In this document: positions 26,572 to 36,185 of the stretch, one piece after another
Numbering within the stretch: the stretch's first letter is position 1
How the letters are laid out: the number at the start of each line of letters is the position of its first letter
Source: Streptomyces sp. R33
Lineage (GTDB): Bacteria; Actinomycetota; Actinomycetes; Streptomycetales; Streptomycetaceae
NCBI RefSeq assembly: GCF_041200175.1
Contig: NZ_CP165727.1
Location: 7,186,001-7,250,000 of the forward strand
Length of the DNA stretch: 64,000 bases
Direction of reading: 5' to 3'
Notes under the pieces: model-generated
Database searches by the model: none
What the model was told of the DNA's origin: nothing
Seen by the model: the letters and a program-made list of their open reading frames with translations, nothing else
Translations under genes and position numbers: made by a program

Positions 26572-27780
26572 ATGAAGAAGACCATTCTTGTCGTGGTGTG
26601 CGTGGCAGCGGCTACAGCCTTCCCGGTAGTGCCCAGCCAGGCAGCTCAGGCCGTACTCGTTGTGGATGACAACGGAGCGCAATGCCCGGAGGCAGCTTTC
26701 ACCACGATCCAGGCAGCGATTACCGCGGCCTCGCCGGGAGACGAGATCAGGGTCTGCGCCGGCACATACAATGAGGTTGTCACCGTGAACAAGGCGAACT
26801 TGCGGTTGGTCGGACCGGCCGCCGCCCCCAGAGGGACAGCGTGCCGCCAGGTCGGAGCTCCGGATCCGACTAGTCAGGCAATCATTCAGTCGGCGGACGG
26901 TTCAGGCACTGTCCGCTTGGCGGAGAACGGCATCAGGTTCTCCCGCTTCACCGTTCAGAACAATACCTCCAGTTATGGCATTGTCATGAGTGCGGCACAC
27001 TCGGGCCACCAAGTGCGGCAGAACTTGATCCAGGGTAATGTGTTCGGAGTCTATTTCAACTCCAGCGGCGCAATCCTTTCCGAGGTTGAACAGAACTGTA
27101 TCCGCCAGAACAATGAACCCGGTTCCGCAAGCGGCAATGGAGTCTACTCGGATGCGGGCTTGAAGAACGCGGACATCGAAGATAACACCTTTTCCGGTAA
27201 CGAGAACTCTGGTGTCCTTCTGGACGCACTGGCACCCGGAGGAGTCGATAATGTCAGAGTAAACAGAAACACATCCTTGGAGGACAGGGCCTTTGCGTTC
27301 ATCTTCAAGTCCAGCAACGTCGCCGTAGGGAGCAACACCATCCGGGACAACTTTGGCGCCCCCGGGATCTTCTTCGGCGACAGCAATACGAACTTGAGGA
27401 TCACCTCCAATCTCATTGAGAGGGGCTTCCTGGGCGTGCGGGCCAACGCCTTTGGCCTCTCGCCCAACACCAACGTCACCATCACCGGCAACACCATCAG
27501 AAACTCCGAATCAAGCACCGTCGGCCACGGCATCAGCGTGGCAGCGAACTCCCTCGCGAACTCCGTCATCTCCCGGAACATCGCCACCGGCAACGCGGGC
27601 GACGGCATCCGCATCGATGCCGGCGGCAACGGGGGCAACACCATCAGCTTCAACGTCGCCCGCGGCAGCGGCATGCTCGACTGCCGCGACAACACCACCG
27701 GCACCGGCACCGGTGGCACGGCCAACACCTGGGTTCGCAACATTGGCCCGAACGCGGCCCCTCCCAGCATCTGCCTCTGA
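26572..27780 (+). CDS. Secreted right-handed beta-helix protein
   Basis: 402 residues. A Sec-type signal peptide (MKKTILVVVCVAAATAFPVVPSQAAQA) with cleavage likely after about residue 25 is followed by the NosD/pectate-lyase-like entry motif FTTIQAAITAASPGDEIRVCAGTYNEVV. Many parallel beta-helix turns then repeat N-x-I or N-T asparagine ladders (NTIRDNFG, SNLIERGF, GNTIRNSE, RNIATGNAGDG). Four Cys residues may form disulphides. GGAG lies about 9 nt before the ATG. Such proteins bind or cleave polysaccharides, but no lyase catalytic residues are evident. Base composition is clearly lower in GC than the neighbours, consistent with acquisition on the island. No operon partner. Confidence 0.85.
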   Translation: MKKTILVVVCVAAATAFPVVPSQAAQAVLVVDDNGAQCPEAAFTTIQAAITAASPGDEIRVCAGTYNEVVTVNKANLRLVGPAAAPRGTACRQVGAPDPTSQAIIQSADGSGTVRLAENGIRFSRFTVQNNTSSYGIVMSAAHSGHQVRQNLIQGNVFGVYFNSSGAILSEVEQNCIRQNNEPGSASGNGVYSDAGLKNADIEDNTFSGNENSGVLLDALAPGGVDNVRVNRNTSLEDRAFAFIFKSSNVAVGSNTIRDNFGAPGIFFGDSNTNLRITSNLIERGFLGVRANAFGLSPNTNVTITGNTIRNSESSTVGHGISVAANSLANSVISRNIATGNAGDGIRIDAGGNGGNTISFNVARGSGMLDCRDNTTGTGTGGTANTWVRNIGPNAAPPSICL

Positions 27781-27886
27781 TCGAACTGCTGAGCCCGGAT
27801 CCACCGGCTCGATGGATAGTTCCTCCGGAAACGAAGAAGTTCCTTGTGGCTTGCGATGATGGGGGTTTCTAGGACCCCATCAGGCA

Positions 27887-27990
27887 TGATCAGCAAGGCG
27901 CTTCCGAGACGCGCCGGGGTGCTCGGTGAGCCAGGCCGCGAAGGTCTCGGCGGTGCGGTCAGGCAGTACATCCACAACGCGGTCAAACGG
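27887..27990 (-). pseudogene. ISL3-family transposase fragment
   Basis: The minus strand reads FDRVVDVLPDRTAETFAAWLTEHPGA, matching the conserved VDVLPDR-AETLAAWL-HPG block of ISL3 transposases, and ends soon after at a stop. Only about 35 codons are present. Confidence 0.65.
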
Positions 27991-28108
27991 TGACACGGCC
28001 CGCAGGCGGACCGGACAGCGGCCGTGAGCGCAGTGGCCACCGGTGTGAGGCCCGCACAGGCGGACGCACGCCTGGACGGGACCGCCCCGCCCTCAGCCTG
28101 AGACGGCC

Positions 28109-29276
28109 TTGGCCCAGCCCTTGCGCTCGCCCCCGGGACCGGGAGCCGGCGGCCACCACCAGGTCGTTTTCGCCCTTCCGGAGTGCGTGCCCTTCGCGAT
28201 CGCCCTGCTGGTGCTCCTCATCGAGTTCACGCCCGCGCACGTCGGGTACACCGTCCCGCCACTGGTGGCGACACCCGCTCTGGCGGCGGTGACGATGGGG
28301 CCGAAGGGCACGCTCGCGGCGGTGGGGGCGGCCGTCGGTGTCAGCTTGGCCACCGCCACCTACAACCAGGCCTGGGGCAGCCAACAGGTCTACACGAACT
28401 TCCTCGCCCTGTTTTTGGTCTCGGCCGCGAGCTTCATGACGAGCAGCGCTGCGCGCACGCGCAGGGAGAACGAGCTCAACCAGGTTCGCCGGATCGCCAC
28501 GGCCGCCCAGGAGGTCCTCCTACGGCCCGTGCCGGACCGGCTGGGCCCCGTACGGGCGTCCAGCATGTACCTGGCGGCCGAGACGGGCTCGCAGATCGGC
28601 GGCGATCTGTACGACGTGGTCCAGACCCGGTACGGGGTCCGGATGATCGTCGGGGATGTCCGGGGCAAGGCATTGCCCGCCGTACGGGCCGCCGCGGTCG
28701 TGCTGGGTGCGTTCCGGGAGGTCGTCCACTACGAGGACGACCTGGTCGGAGGTCATCAACCACTGCGGAGAGGCCCTGCGCCGGGACGCCGTCGTCGCGG
28801 TCGCGGGCGTGGTCGGCGGTGACGACGCCCTCCTGGAGGCATTTGTCACCGCGCTCGTGGCCCAGATCCCGGACAGCCCGCACTTCGAGACGATCAACCG
28901 GGGTCACCCGCTGCCGCTGCTCCTGGGCAACGGCACGGTCCGGCCCTTGATGCCCACCGTCCCCCTGCCGCCGTTCGGGCTTGAGGAATTCATCAGCGGC
29001 CCTCCTGCGTTGACGGACAGCTATCAGTTCGCACCGGGGGACCGGCTGCAGCTGTACACCGACGGCGTCATCGAGGCCCGCGACTGGGACGACACCTTCT
29101 TCGACCTGCCCGAGGCCATGATGGCCATGCGTGACCACACCCGACAGGCGTTCCTGGAGGGCCTGCGCCAAGCGTTGCTCCGCAACGCCCAGAGCCGCCT
29201 CGCGGACGACGTGGCGGTCATCCTCGTCGACCGGTGCGAGGACGCGGGGCACCAGCCGACCGGAGGCCCGACGTAG
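28109..29276 (+). pseudogene. SpoIIE-type PP2C phosphatase with membrane domain, frameshifted
   Basis: A membrane-anchored serine phosphatase of the Streptomyces SpoIIE/RsbU type, in two frames. The first part has hydrophobic segments (FAIALLVLLIEF, ALFLVSAASFM) and the start of the PP2C domain (QIGGDLYDVV, RMIVGDVRGKALPAVRAA). It breaks near 28745-28755, where one extra base in CTGGTCGGAGG shifts the frame. The second part (in phase with 28656-29276) continues with CGEALRRD, NRGHPLPLLLGNG, RLQLYTDGVIEARD and ADDVAVILVD. A one-base fix restores the whole domain, so this is a recent pseudogene or a sequencing error. The TTG at 28109 is only the start of the open frame; the true N-terminus is uncertain. 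Confidence 0.8.
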
Positions 29277-29329
29277 TGTCCGCGGCAGGTCACGTGAACA
29301 CGCGCCGGCCATGGAGTGCCTCCCGCTGC

Positions 29330-29610
29330 CGGGGGACTGTAAAAGGTCGGTGTAACTCCTGATCATGGAAGTGCATCGATGATCAGCAAGAACGTGACCG
29401 TGGACGAGTCTGCCGAGCCGACTGAGCAGGCGCTGTCGAGGTCTGTGGATGACCGGCTGATTGACGAGCCGGTGGGCCAAGCCCAGGCCCGAGGGCCCGC
29501 AGCCCGCCCTGGCCTGTGAGGTTGGTCCCGTCGGCCTTGGCCCGGTCCGCCAGCTGGCCGATCAACTGGTCACCCGGCTGGTCGGATCCAGCCCGGCCAG
29601 CCGGGTGAGC
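29330..29610. mobile_element. IS256-family insertion sequence remnants
   Basis: From about 29331 the sequence has a typical IS256-family end (GGGACTGTAAAAGGTCGGTG followed by TAACTCC), then an N-terminal transposase reading frame MISKNVTVDESAEPTEQALSR and DRLIDEPVGQAQARG from 29379 that stops early. Meeting it on the other strand is a second transposase N-terminal piece, DQLIGQLADRAKADGTNLTGQGGL (about 29495-29570). Two 5' pieces joined head to head imply nested insertion and deletion. No complete transposase remains. Confidence 0.6.
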
Positions 29611-29615
29611 GGGCG

Positions 29616-29755
29616 TTAGCCCATTTCCTCCAGGGTTTTGCCCTTGGTCTCCTTGATGCAGAACACCACGAACGGGGTGGACAGCAAGGCGAACACGGCG
29701 TAGATGACGTAGGTCGCCGACAGGTTCCAGTCGGCGAGGTCCTGGAAGGTGACGC
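29616..29755 (-). pseudogene. C-terminal fragment of an MFS sugar-porter gene
   Basis: The minus strand reads LADWNLSATYVIYAVFALLSTPFVVFCIKETKGKTLEEMG (about 45 codons to a TAA), the last helix and the diagnostic ETKGKTLEE tail of GalP/XylE-type sugar transporters. The rest of the gene is absent or scrambled. Confidence 0.65.
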
Positions 29756-30675
29756 TCCTGGCGTGGGGTGGGCCGGGAAGTTCTGGGAATGATTGCCGGG
29801 AGGCTTCCGTCGTCCGCCGCGCGGACAACCGCGCGGCGGAACATCGTCTCGTACCAGCCGGAGCCCCACCACTCGCCGATCGACTCGGTGTGGGAGCCGT
29901 GCAGGAGAGCAGGCGGAGGGTGGCTTCCGGGCCGAGGTTCTCGTCGACCTGCTGCCAGAGGTCGATCTCCCGGTGGACGGACGTGAGGATCCGCACCCAT
30001 CCCCGATGCCACGGGCCCGCCGTGGCCGGAACTGCGGCCGCCTAACGTCCTTGCTGCCGACCCAGGTTCACGCGGCCGTCGGTGGGAAAGGGCGGCCACC
30101 TGTGGCAGGGCAAGAAGTCGGTCGGCGTGTACGAGCAGCCTGACCCAGTGCTGTGTGACGCCGACTGTCTCGCCACACGTATGGCGCTGAGGTTCCGAAC
30201 GAACGTCGCGGAGGTTCAAGTACGCGCCGTGTCCGTTTTCCTAAGATTCGACGGCAGAAGGGAAACCCGGGCTGTTCCAGGACGGGTACACACCAAGGAC
30301 AAGAAACGCGTGAAACAAGAGAAGTCCAGCCGGAAGGCCGTCATCGCAGGCACATGCGCCGGCATGGACATCCCCAACGGGGTGATCGGCAATGGCCGGA
30401 CCGGGCGCTCCCAGGCCCGTCGGATCAAGGTGATCGTTTGCCGCCGGGCCACCTCGGTGTCCGTCAGCACCAGCAGCGCGCGCGGCCTGCCTGCGGACAG
30501 CCCCGCTCCACTGGAGCCCGCTCGCTGCTGATCAGCCGGTTCCACGCCTTCTGCGCGCCGAGCTCGGACTTCTCGGCCCCATTAGTTCGTGCAAGCAATC
30601 AGCTCTTTGATCGTCGAGGAGCCTTTTCCTGAAACCCGGTGGTCGGACAGTGCTGCCGTGGGAAGCGGAGACATG
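29756..30675. other. Decayed region without a supportable gene
   Basis: About 900 bp of short, frame-broken pieces. A GTG-started stretch near 30310 (KQEKSSRKAVIAGTCAGM) could be the 5' end of a transporter gene that then loses frame, and minus-strand pieces around 29800-30000 resemble nothing I can name. It directly precedes the GMC oxidoreductase gene and should contain its promoter, but I see no clear hexamers. Confidence 0.4.
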
Positions 30676-32181
30676 ATGGGCAAGAGTCCTTATGACTATG
30701 TCGTGGTGGGAGCGGGGACGGCGGGGTGCGTGATTGCCTCCCGGCTTTCGGAACGCCCGGGCGTGCGGGTGTTGTTGCTGGAGGCGGGAGCCGGGGACGC
30801 AACCGAGGCGATGGCATCTCCTTGGGGGTTCCTGGGGTTTGACCCGTCATCCCTCTGGCTGGGCGCCTCGACCGTGCAGGCCGGTACAGGCAGGGCCGCT
30901 GACGTGCTGCGCGGTAAGGCGCTCGGCGGATCGTCGAGCATCAACGGCCTCTACCACCTGCGGGGGCACCGGTCCGGTTACGACGAATGGCCCGGCCTCG
31001 GCGCTCCGGGCTGGGGTTTCGACGATCTGCTGCCGTATTTCCGCCGCAGCGAGAGCACTCGCAGCCGTGATGCCTCCGTGCGGGGCACGGACGGGCCGGT
31101 CGCGGTCGCCCCGGTCCCGGAACCCCATCCCCTGGCCACGGCGGGCGTCGACGCCGCAGCGGAGGCCGGGTTCGCACGCGCCGATGACATCGGCAGCGGG
31201 CTGGAGACCGGGTTCGGGTGGAGTGACATGAATCTGCCCGGCGGCGCCCGCCAGAGCGCGGCCGACGCCTACATCCGTCCGTTCCTCGACCGGCCGAACC
31301 TGGACGTCGTCACGGACGCGACCGTGCAGCGGCTGCGCACCACCGCGGGCCGCTGCACCGGCGTCGAGTACACCATCGGTGGGGAGCACCTGTCCATCGA
31401 CAGCGCCGAGGTCATATTGACCGCGGGAGCCATCGGTTCCGCGCACCTCCTGATGCTGTCAGGGATCGGCCCGGCCCAACACCTTGAGGAACACGGTATC
31501 GACGTCGTCGCCGACCTGCCGGGAGTGGGATCCCATCTGCAGGACCATCCGATGGCGGGCGTGGTGTACGAGGCCGACCAGCCCGTACCGTTCGTTCCTG
31601 CCAACCCGCCGGCCGAAATGATGGGCCTGCTGTTCAGCGATCCCGCCGCGGCCCGGCCGGACCTTCAGGTCTACATCGTCGCCGCACCGCTCCCGTCGGC
31701 TTGGGGCCAGCCGCCGGCCAACGGCTACTCCATAGCCTTCTCCGCGATGGCTCCGCACAGCAGCGGCACCGTGCGCCTGGCGGACGCCCATCCCGCCAGT
31801 GTTCCCGTCGTCGACCCGGGCTACCTGAGCGACGACCGTGACCTGGAGGTCATGCGCAAGGGCCTGGCAGTGGCACGCCGCATCGGCGAGGCAGACGCGT
31901 TCGCCCACTGGCGCAAGCAGGAAGCGGTGCCGGGCTCCGGGACGAGCGGCGAATCTGTGGACGAGTTCATTCGCAAGGCCACCGGCCCCTACTTCCACTT
32001 CACCGGCACCTGCCGCATGGGAACCGACGCCGATGCCGTCGTCGACCCTGCGAACCTTCGCGTGCACGGAATAGCCGGACTGCGTGTCGCCGATGCCTCG
32101 GTGATGCCGTCCATCCCCTCGGCCAACACCAACGCGACCGTTTACGCCATCGCCGAACGGGCCGCCGAACTGATCGACTGA
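30676..32181 (+). CDS. GMC-family FAD-dependent oxidoreductase
   Basis: 501 residues of the glucose-methanol-choline oxidoreductase family (choline dehydrogenase and alcohol oxidase relatives). FAD-binding VVGAGTAGCVIASRLSE near 10-26 continues to LLLEAGAGD; KALGGSSSINGLYHLRG is GMC signature 1, GAIGSAHLLMLSGIGP is signature 2, and the C-terminal FHFTGTCRMGTD and NTNATVYAIAERAA hold the active-site His/Asn region. ATG 30676 has GGAG 5 nt upstream; ATG 30673 is equally in frame. First gene of a likely group with the IMPase-like and F420-reductase-like genes. It oxidises an alcohol of unknown identity. Confidence 0.9.
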   Translation: MGKSPYDYVVVGAGTAGCVIASRLSERPGVRVLLLEAGAGDATEAMASPWGFLGFDPSSLWLGASTVQAGTGRAADVLRGKALGGSSSINGLYHLRGHRSGYDEWPGLGAPGWGFDDLLPYFRRSESTRSRDASVRGTDGPVAVAPVPEPHPLATAGVDAAAEAGFARADDIGSGLETGFGWSDMNLPGGARQSAADAYIRPFLDRPNLDVVTDATVQRLRTTAGRCTGVEYTIGGEHLSIDSAEVILTAGAIGSAHLLMLSGIGPAQHLEEHGIDVVADLPGVGSHLQDHPMAGVVYEADQPVPFVPANPPAEMMGLLFSDPAAARPDLQVYIVAAPLPSAWGQPPANGYSIAFSAMAPHSSGTVRLADAHPASVPVVDPGYLSDDRDLEVMRKGLAVARRIGEADAFAHWRKQEAVPGSGTSGESVDEFIRKATGPYFHFTGTCRMGTDADAVVDPANLRVHGIAGLRVADASVMPSIPSANTNATVYAIAERAAELID

Positions 32182-32303
32182 GCCTTCTTCCGCGCCCACG
32201 GCGCTTCCACAACGCGCTTCATCCCCCCGTCGTCCGTCGTCCGTCGTCCGTCGAACGCGACCCCGACCGGCCTCATCACCCCTCCTCAGACAGGAGCACC
32301 ACC

Positions 32304-33122
32304 ATGTCCGAAACGCTTCAGACCACTGACGCCGTCACCTCCGACGCCGACCTGCTCGACCGCACCGCGACCGCCGTGCGCGCCGCCGGTGCGGCGCTGC
32401 GCGAGCGTTTCGGCGATGTGGTCCGTTACGAGACCCGTGACGAGCTGATGCGTGCGCTCGCCGTCAACGACGACACGGCCCTGGACATCCTGCGCCCCTG
32501 CCTCACGAGCCTGCGCCCGGAGGCCGGCTGGGTGGAGGACGAGCTGGACGGCGGGGCGCTGCCGCCCGGCGAGTGGTGGGTCGTGGACCCGGCCGAAGGC
32601 AACGTCAACCACCTGCACGCGCTGCCGGAGTGGGCGGTGACCGCGACCCTCGTGCGTGAGAACCAGCCGGTGCTCACCGCGGTCCACCTGCCGCTGACCG
32701 GCGAGACCTACACCGCGCTCACCGGCGCCGGCGCCTACCTCGACGGCCGGCCGCTGCGCGTCTCCCCGACCGCGGACCTCGGCCTGAGCATCGTGGCCAC
32801 CAGCCAGGCCCGGCCGGACGAGGACGAGAAGGTCGTACGGCGCGTCGGCTCCTCGATCACCGCGATGCTCTTCGACGCGCTCGTCGTCCGCACCGCCGTG
32901 CCCGCGACCCTGCACCTCACGAACGTGGCCGCCGGCCGCATCGACGCCTTCTGGCAGTTCGCCGGCGCCCGAGCGGACCTGCTGCCCGGCGCGCTGCTCG
33001 TCACCGAGGCCGGCGGACAGATCTCCGACGCCGAGGGCCGCCCCTGGACCCCGCAGAGCGAGAGCTTCCTGGCCGCCGCGCCCGGCGTCCACGCCGAAGC
33101 CGTCGCCACGCTCTCCCGCTGA
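32304..33122 (+). CDS. Inositol monophosphatase-family protein with altered metal motif
   Basis: 272 residues with the IMPase fold: WVEDELDGG (metal motif 1), WWVVDPAEGNVNHLHALPEWAV in the place of the DPIDGTxNF motif 2, GAGAYLDGRPLRVS, and a GALLVTEAGGQISD end segment where WDxAAG reads ADLLPG. The core is well conserved, but the metal-binding DxDGT is DPAEGN and the Trp-Asp site is altered, so classical Mg-dependent phosphatase activity is uncertain. It sits 122 bp after the GMC gene and 44 bp before the F420-reductase-like gene. Start ATG 32304 follows ACAGGAG with about 10 nt spacing. Confidence 0.82.
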   Translation: MSETLQTTDAVTSDADLLDRTATAVRAAGAALRERFGDVVRYETRDELMRALAVNDDTALDILRPCLTSLRPEAGWVEDELDGGALPPGEWWVVDPAEGNVNHLHALPEWAVTATLVRENQPVLTAVHLPLTGETYTALTGAGAYLDGRPLRVSPTADLGLSIVATSQARPDEDEKVVRRVGSSITAMLFDALVVRTAVPATLHLTNVAAGRIDAFWQFAGARADLLPGALLVTEAGGQISDAEGRPWTPQSESFLAAAPGVHAEAVATLSR

Positions 33123-33166
33123 CCCCGCACACCACAACCCGCACCCAACGCAAGGACCAGAACATC

Positions 33167-33763
33167 ATGACCACGATCGCAGTTCTCGGAAACGGCCGCG
33201 TCGGCGGCAACCTGGCGAAAGCCCTCACCCTGGCAGGGCACGAGGTGACCGTCGCGGACCGCGCGCCGGGCGCCGCCGCCGATGCCGCCCGGGCGGCCCG
33301 GATCGTCATCAACGCCACCCCGGGCGCCGGCTCCCTGGAACGTCTCGCCGCCCTGCGCGAAGAGCTGCACGGCAAGATCCTCGTGGACGTCTCCAACGCC
33401 ACCGTCGACGGACCGGACGGACTGCCCGCCGCCCTGATCTACCCCGGTTCAAGCCTCGCCGAGCAACTCCAGGCAGCGCTCCCCGAAACGCACGTCGTCA
33501 AGACGCTCAACACCATGCTCTTCCCGGTGATGACCGCCCCGGCCACGCTCACCCAGACGCCAACCGCCTTCCTCTCCGGCGAGGAACCGGAGGCCAAGCG
33601 GACCGTCCTTGAACTGCTCATCGACCTCGGCTGGCGCAAGGAATGGATCACCGACCTCGGCGGGATCCAGACCGCTCGCGCCACGGAGGCCGCGATACTG
33701 TTCGTACCGCACGTCATCCGGTCCATCGGATTCACCCCCTTCGCGATGTCGATCGCCCGCTGA
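33167..33763 (+). CDS. NADPH-dependent F420 reductase-family protein
   Basis: 198 residues. The Rossmann motif GNGRVGGNLAKAL near 8-20 begins a single NADP-binding domain like Fno/F420:NADP oxidoreductase; VVKTLNTMLFPVM and FLSGEEPEAKRTVLELLIDLGW continue the family pattern. The original F420 enzymes transfer hydride between NADPH and F420, but many actinobacterial members act on other substrates. AAGGA lies about 9 nt before the ATG. Last gene of the group; it may regenerate a cofactor for, or act after, the GMC oxidoreductase. Confidence 0.85.
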   Translation: MTTIAVLGNGRVGGNLAKALTLAGHEVTVADRAPGAAADAARAARIVINATPGAGSLERLAALREELHGKILVDVSNATVDGPDGLPAALIYPGSSLAEQLQAALPETHVVKTLNTMLFPVMTAPATLTQTPTAFLSGEEPEAKRTVLELLIDLGWRKEWITDLGGIQTARATEAAILFVPHVIRSIGFTPFAMSIAR

Positions 33764-34370
33764 CCGTCGAGCCGCGCAACCTGCAGGTGACCGGAGCCGG
33801 CACCGGCACGGATGGGTTCCCGGTGGGACACGACCGCGACAGGATGATCTTGGTCGACACGGCTTGGCAGGCCGATCGGCATGGCCCGCAGGCCGGAAGA
33901 CGCCCGGATTCGGCTGCGGCTCGGTGAGTGACCTACCCGGGCAACTACCAGGTCGCGCTCACGGTCCGTTCCGTCGACACCGGGGCTGTGCACTACTCGG
34001 TGCCTCCGGGGCAGCACCTGCGTGGGCGTGGCCGACGCCATCGGCCCACACGGCGAACTCCGTGCCGGCCACTAACCGTTACCTCCGGCGAAAGGTCCGA
34101 CCGAGGCGGCGAAGACGTCCCCGGCACGAGCCCATGAGGGAGGACCGAGCGCGAGTGCGACCCCTGACGATCAGGCTGCGACCTGATCGTCAGGGGTCGC
34201 GTCGTTCATCTCGCCGAATCGGAAACATCAGCTCTGCCTCCCGGCCGCTGCAATGCGAGCCGTCTATAGGAAGATTGGCACGGTGTCCACATGGGTCATG
34301 GCGGCGTCCTGCGGAACACGACCACCACAGGACGGCGTTGAAGCGATGAAGACGAGAGGATCGCAGAGGG
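33764..34370. other. Intergenic region containing a strong hairpin
   Basis: About 600 bp between the F420-reductase-like gene and the AraC gene. Open frames here are short and unrecognised. The only clear structure is the perfect inverted repeat at 34157-34200. Confidence 0.5.
34157..34200. terminator. Perfect 19-bp inverted repeat (hairpin, probable terminator)
   Basis: Arms 34157-34175 (starting GCGACCCCTGACG) and 34182-34200 are exact reverse complements around a 6-nt loop CTGCGA. There is no T-run, as is common for Streptomyces terminators. It lies about 390 bp after the F420-reductase-like gene. Confidence 0.6.
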
Positions 34371-35405
34371 ATGCACGGTACTGGAGCGGAGGTCGACGGC
34401 GCGCGCGGGGTGTTCGCAGTGGACTCGACCGCCCCGGATTCCGCACCGCGGGGACTCGACGTCTTCCGGCGCGGGTGGCAGACGCAGGTCGGCGACGATG
34501 TCTTCCAACTGCCGGCCTTCAGCCCGGACACGATCGGTGACTTCCGGGTCAAGGGCAAGGTTGCCAAGGTGCATGGCGCGGCGATCGCCGATCTCCACGC
34601 CGCGTCGGCAACCCGGACCGCGGACGTCCCGGGCGGCGATCAGGATCTGGTTGCCATGTACGTCGTGCGGAGCGGCGCATGGACTCTGGGCGGCCCGTCC
34701 GGCTACGGCGACCAGACCGTGTCGGCCGGGCAGTTCCTCGTCCGGCACCTCGGGCGCCTGACGGCCTTCGAGACGACGGCGCACCTCACGGCGAAGTTCC
34801 TCGTCCTGCCCCCCGGCGAGCTCAAACCCCTGCTCGGGAACCGGGTCGTCACCGGGCCGGCGGACTCGGCCGAGGTGCGCTTGCTGACGGCCCTTGCAGA
34901 CATGATCCACATGACCGTGGCCGACCTCGGCCCGGCCGGTGTGGCAGCTGCCCAAGGTACCCTGATCGAGCTGACCAAGGCGGTGGTGAAGGGCCGGTTC
35001 GACGACGTAGAGCCCCGGTTGGCTCCCGCGCTCACCCAGGCGGCCAAGGACCTCGCGGACCGTCGGCTCGCTGATCCCGAACTTTCTCCGGCGATGCTTG
35101 CGCGTGAACTCAACGTCTCCGTCCGCACGCTGCACCGGGCATTCGCCGCGGTGGGAGAGCAGGTGAGCACCTACATCCGCCACCGGCGACTGCATGAGGC
35201 CCGGCTCGCCCTTGTCTCGCCGTCAGGTCGCCTGAGCATTTCGGAACTCGCCGCACACTGGCAGTTCGCGGACGGCAGTCACTTCACCCGAGCCTTCAAG
35301 AAGCACTACGGTCAGACTCCCACCGAGTGCGCCCGCTCGACCGGACCGGCCTCGCTCTCGCCGAACCGGCACCCGCCGGGCCACGGGTCGGCCGATAGCG
35401 CGTGA
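34371..35405 (+). CDS. AraC-family transcriptional regulator
   Basis: 344 residues. The N-terminal half (about 20-190) matches the AraC-binding-like-2 type (VFRRGWQTQVGDDVFQLPAF, later QDLVAMYVVRSGAW, GQFLVRHLGR). The C-terminal third is a double helix-turn-helix with LARELNVSVRTLHRAFAAVGEQVSTYIRHRRLHEARLAL and HFTRAFKKHYGQTPTECAR. The start is not certain: GAGAGG lies 10-15 nt before the ATG at 34371. Plausible regulator of the GMC/IMPase/F420 group just upstream, by proximity only. Confidence 0.88.
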   Translation: MHGTGAEVDGARGVFAVDSTAPDSAPRGLDVFRRGWQTQVGDDVFQLPAFSPDTIGDFRVKGKVAKVHGAAIADLHAASATRTADVPGGDQDLVAMYVVRSGAWTLGGPSGYGDQTVSAGQFLVRHLGRLTAFETTAHLTAKFLVLPPGELKPLLGNRVVTGPADSAEVRLLTALADMIHMTVADLGPAGVAAAQGTLIELTKAVVKGRFDDVEPRLAPALTQAAKDLADRRLADPELSPAMLARELNVSVRTLHRAFAAVGEQVSTYIRHRRLHEARLALVSPSGRLSISELAAHWQFADGSHFTRAFKKHYGQTPTECARSTGPASLSPNRHPPGHGSADSA

Positions 35406-36185
35406 CCAGAGGTACGGCTGCAGTTCAGCGGATGCCGCCGACTCGTGTCCCAAGCAAGGCAGCGGGGCGCTGTGGGCGGCCTGGGCACCGGCTGGAGGCT
35501 CGACGACCTGCACCGCACGCGACCCGCCGACAACGAGGGCCGGGATGACGTGCCCGAACCGTCACGGCTTCGCCTGTGACTCCGACGGCTATCGCGTCAC
35601 GGCTGCCAAGGGCAGCACAGTGCTCCGCACCTCGTCCTGGGACGTCAACGGAGCCCTGCCCACCATCGGCGCCGAGTACGACGGCAGAGGCCTTGAATAT
35701 CGCCACAAATGCGGTCGGTACGCAACCGCGGAACCGTCGTGTCCCGCGCCATGTCCTGGCTGTCCGTCTGCCAGGCGTCCAGCACGCCCGCCCGTCGGGC
35801 CGTCACGTCCCGTGCTTGAATCTCGCGCGGGGTGCGTGGGGACAGTTGTGACTCGAACCCGAGGAGTACCCCGTCCGCCCCACGGATGGGGGGCAGGGCG
35901 GCTGCCACCTAATGGGCTGTCCCGTAACCGTGGTGGATCAGCGCACGGCGTCTGCTGCGGGGCATCGCAATGCGGAGGGGCGTTTCCCGTACTGGGCATA
36001 TACGGGGCGTTCCGACAACGCACCAGAGTGCTGCAGTCGGCCTCGCGCACCCGCCAGGAAGGTGCTTCCTCTGGGTCACCCGGCGGTCCCGAAGAAGATG
36101 GGGACGGAATGAAGTGCGACAAGGTGCAAGCAGCCGTGGTGATCCAAGACGGCGGCATAAACCCTGTTGTGTCCGCCCCGGTTGA
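35406..36185. other. No gene recognised; possible IS end
   Basis: About 780 bp of short unrecognised frames. Around 35911-35928 the sequence TGGGCTGTCCCGTAAC resembles the terminal repeats of IS5-like elements common in Streptomyces, and the adjacent minus-strand frame MPRSRRRALIHHGYGTAH ends there, suggesting an IS relic. Confidence 0.35.
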
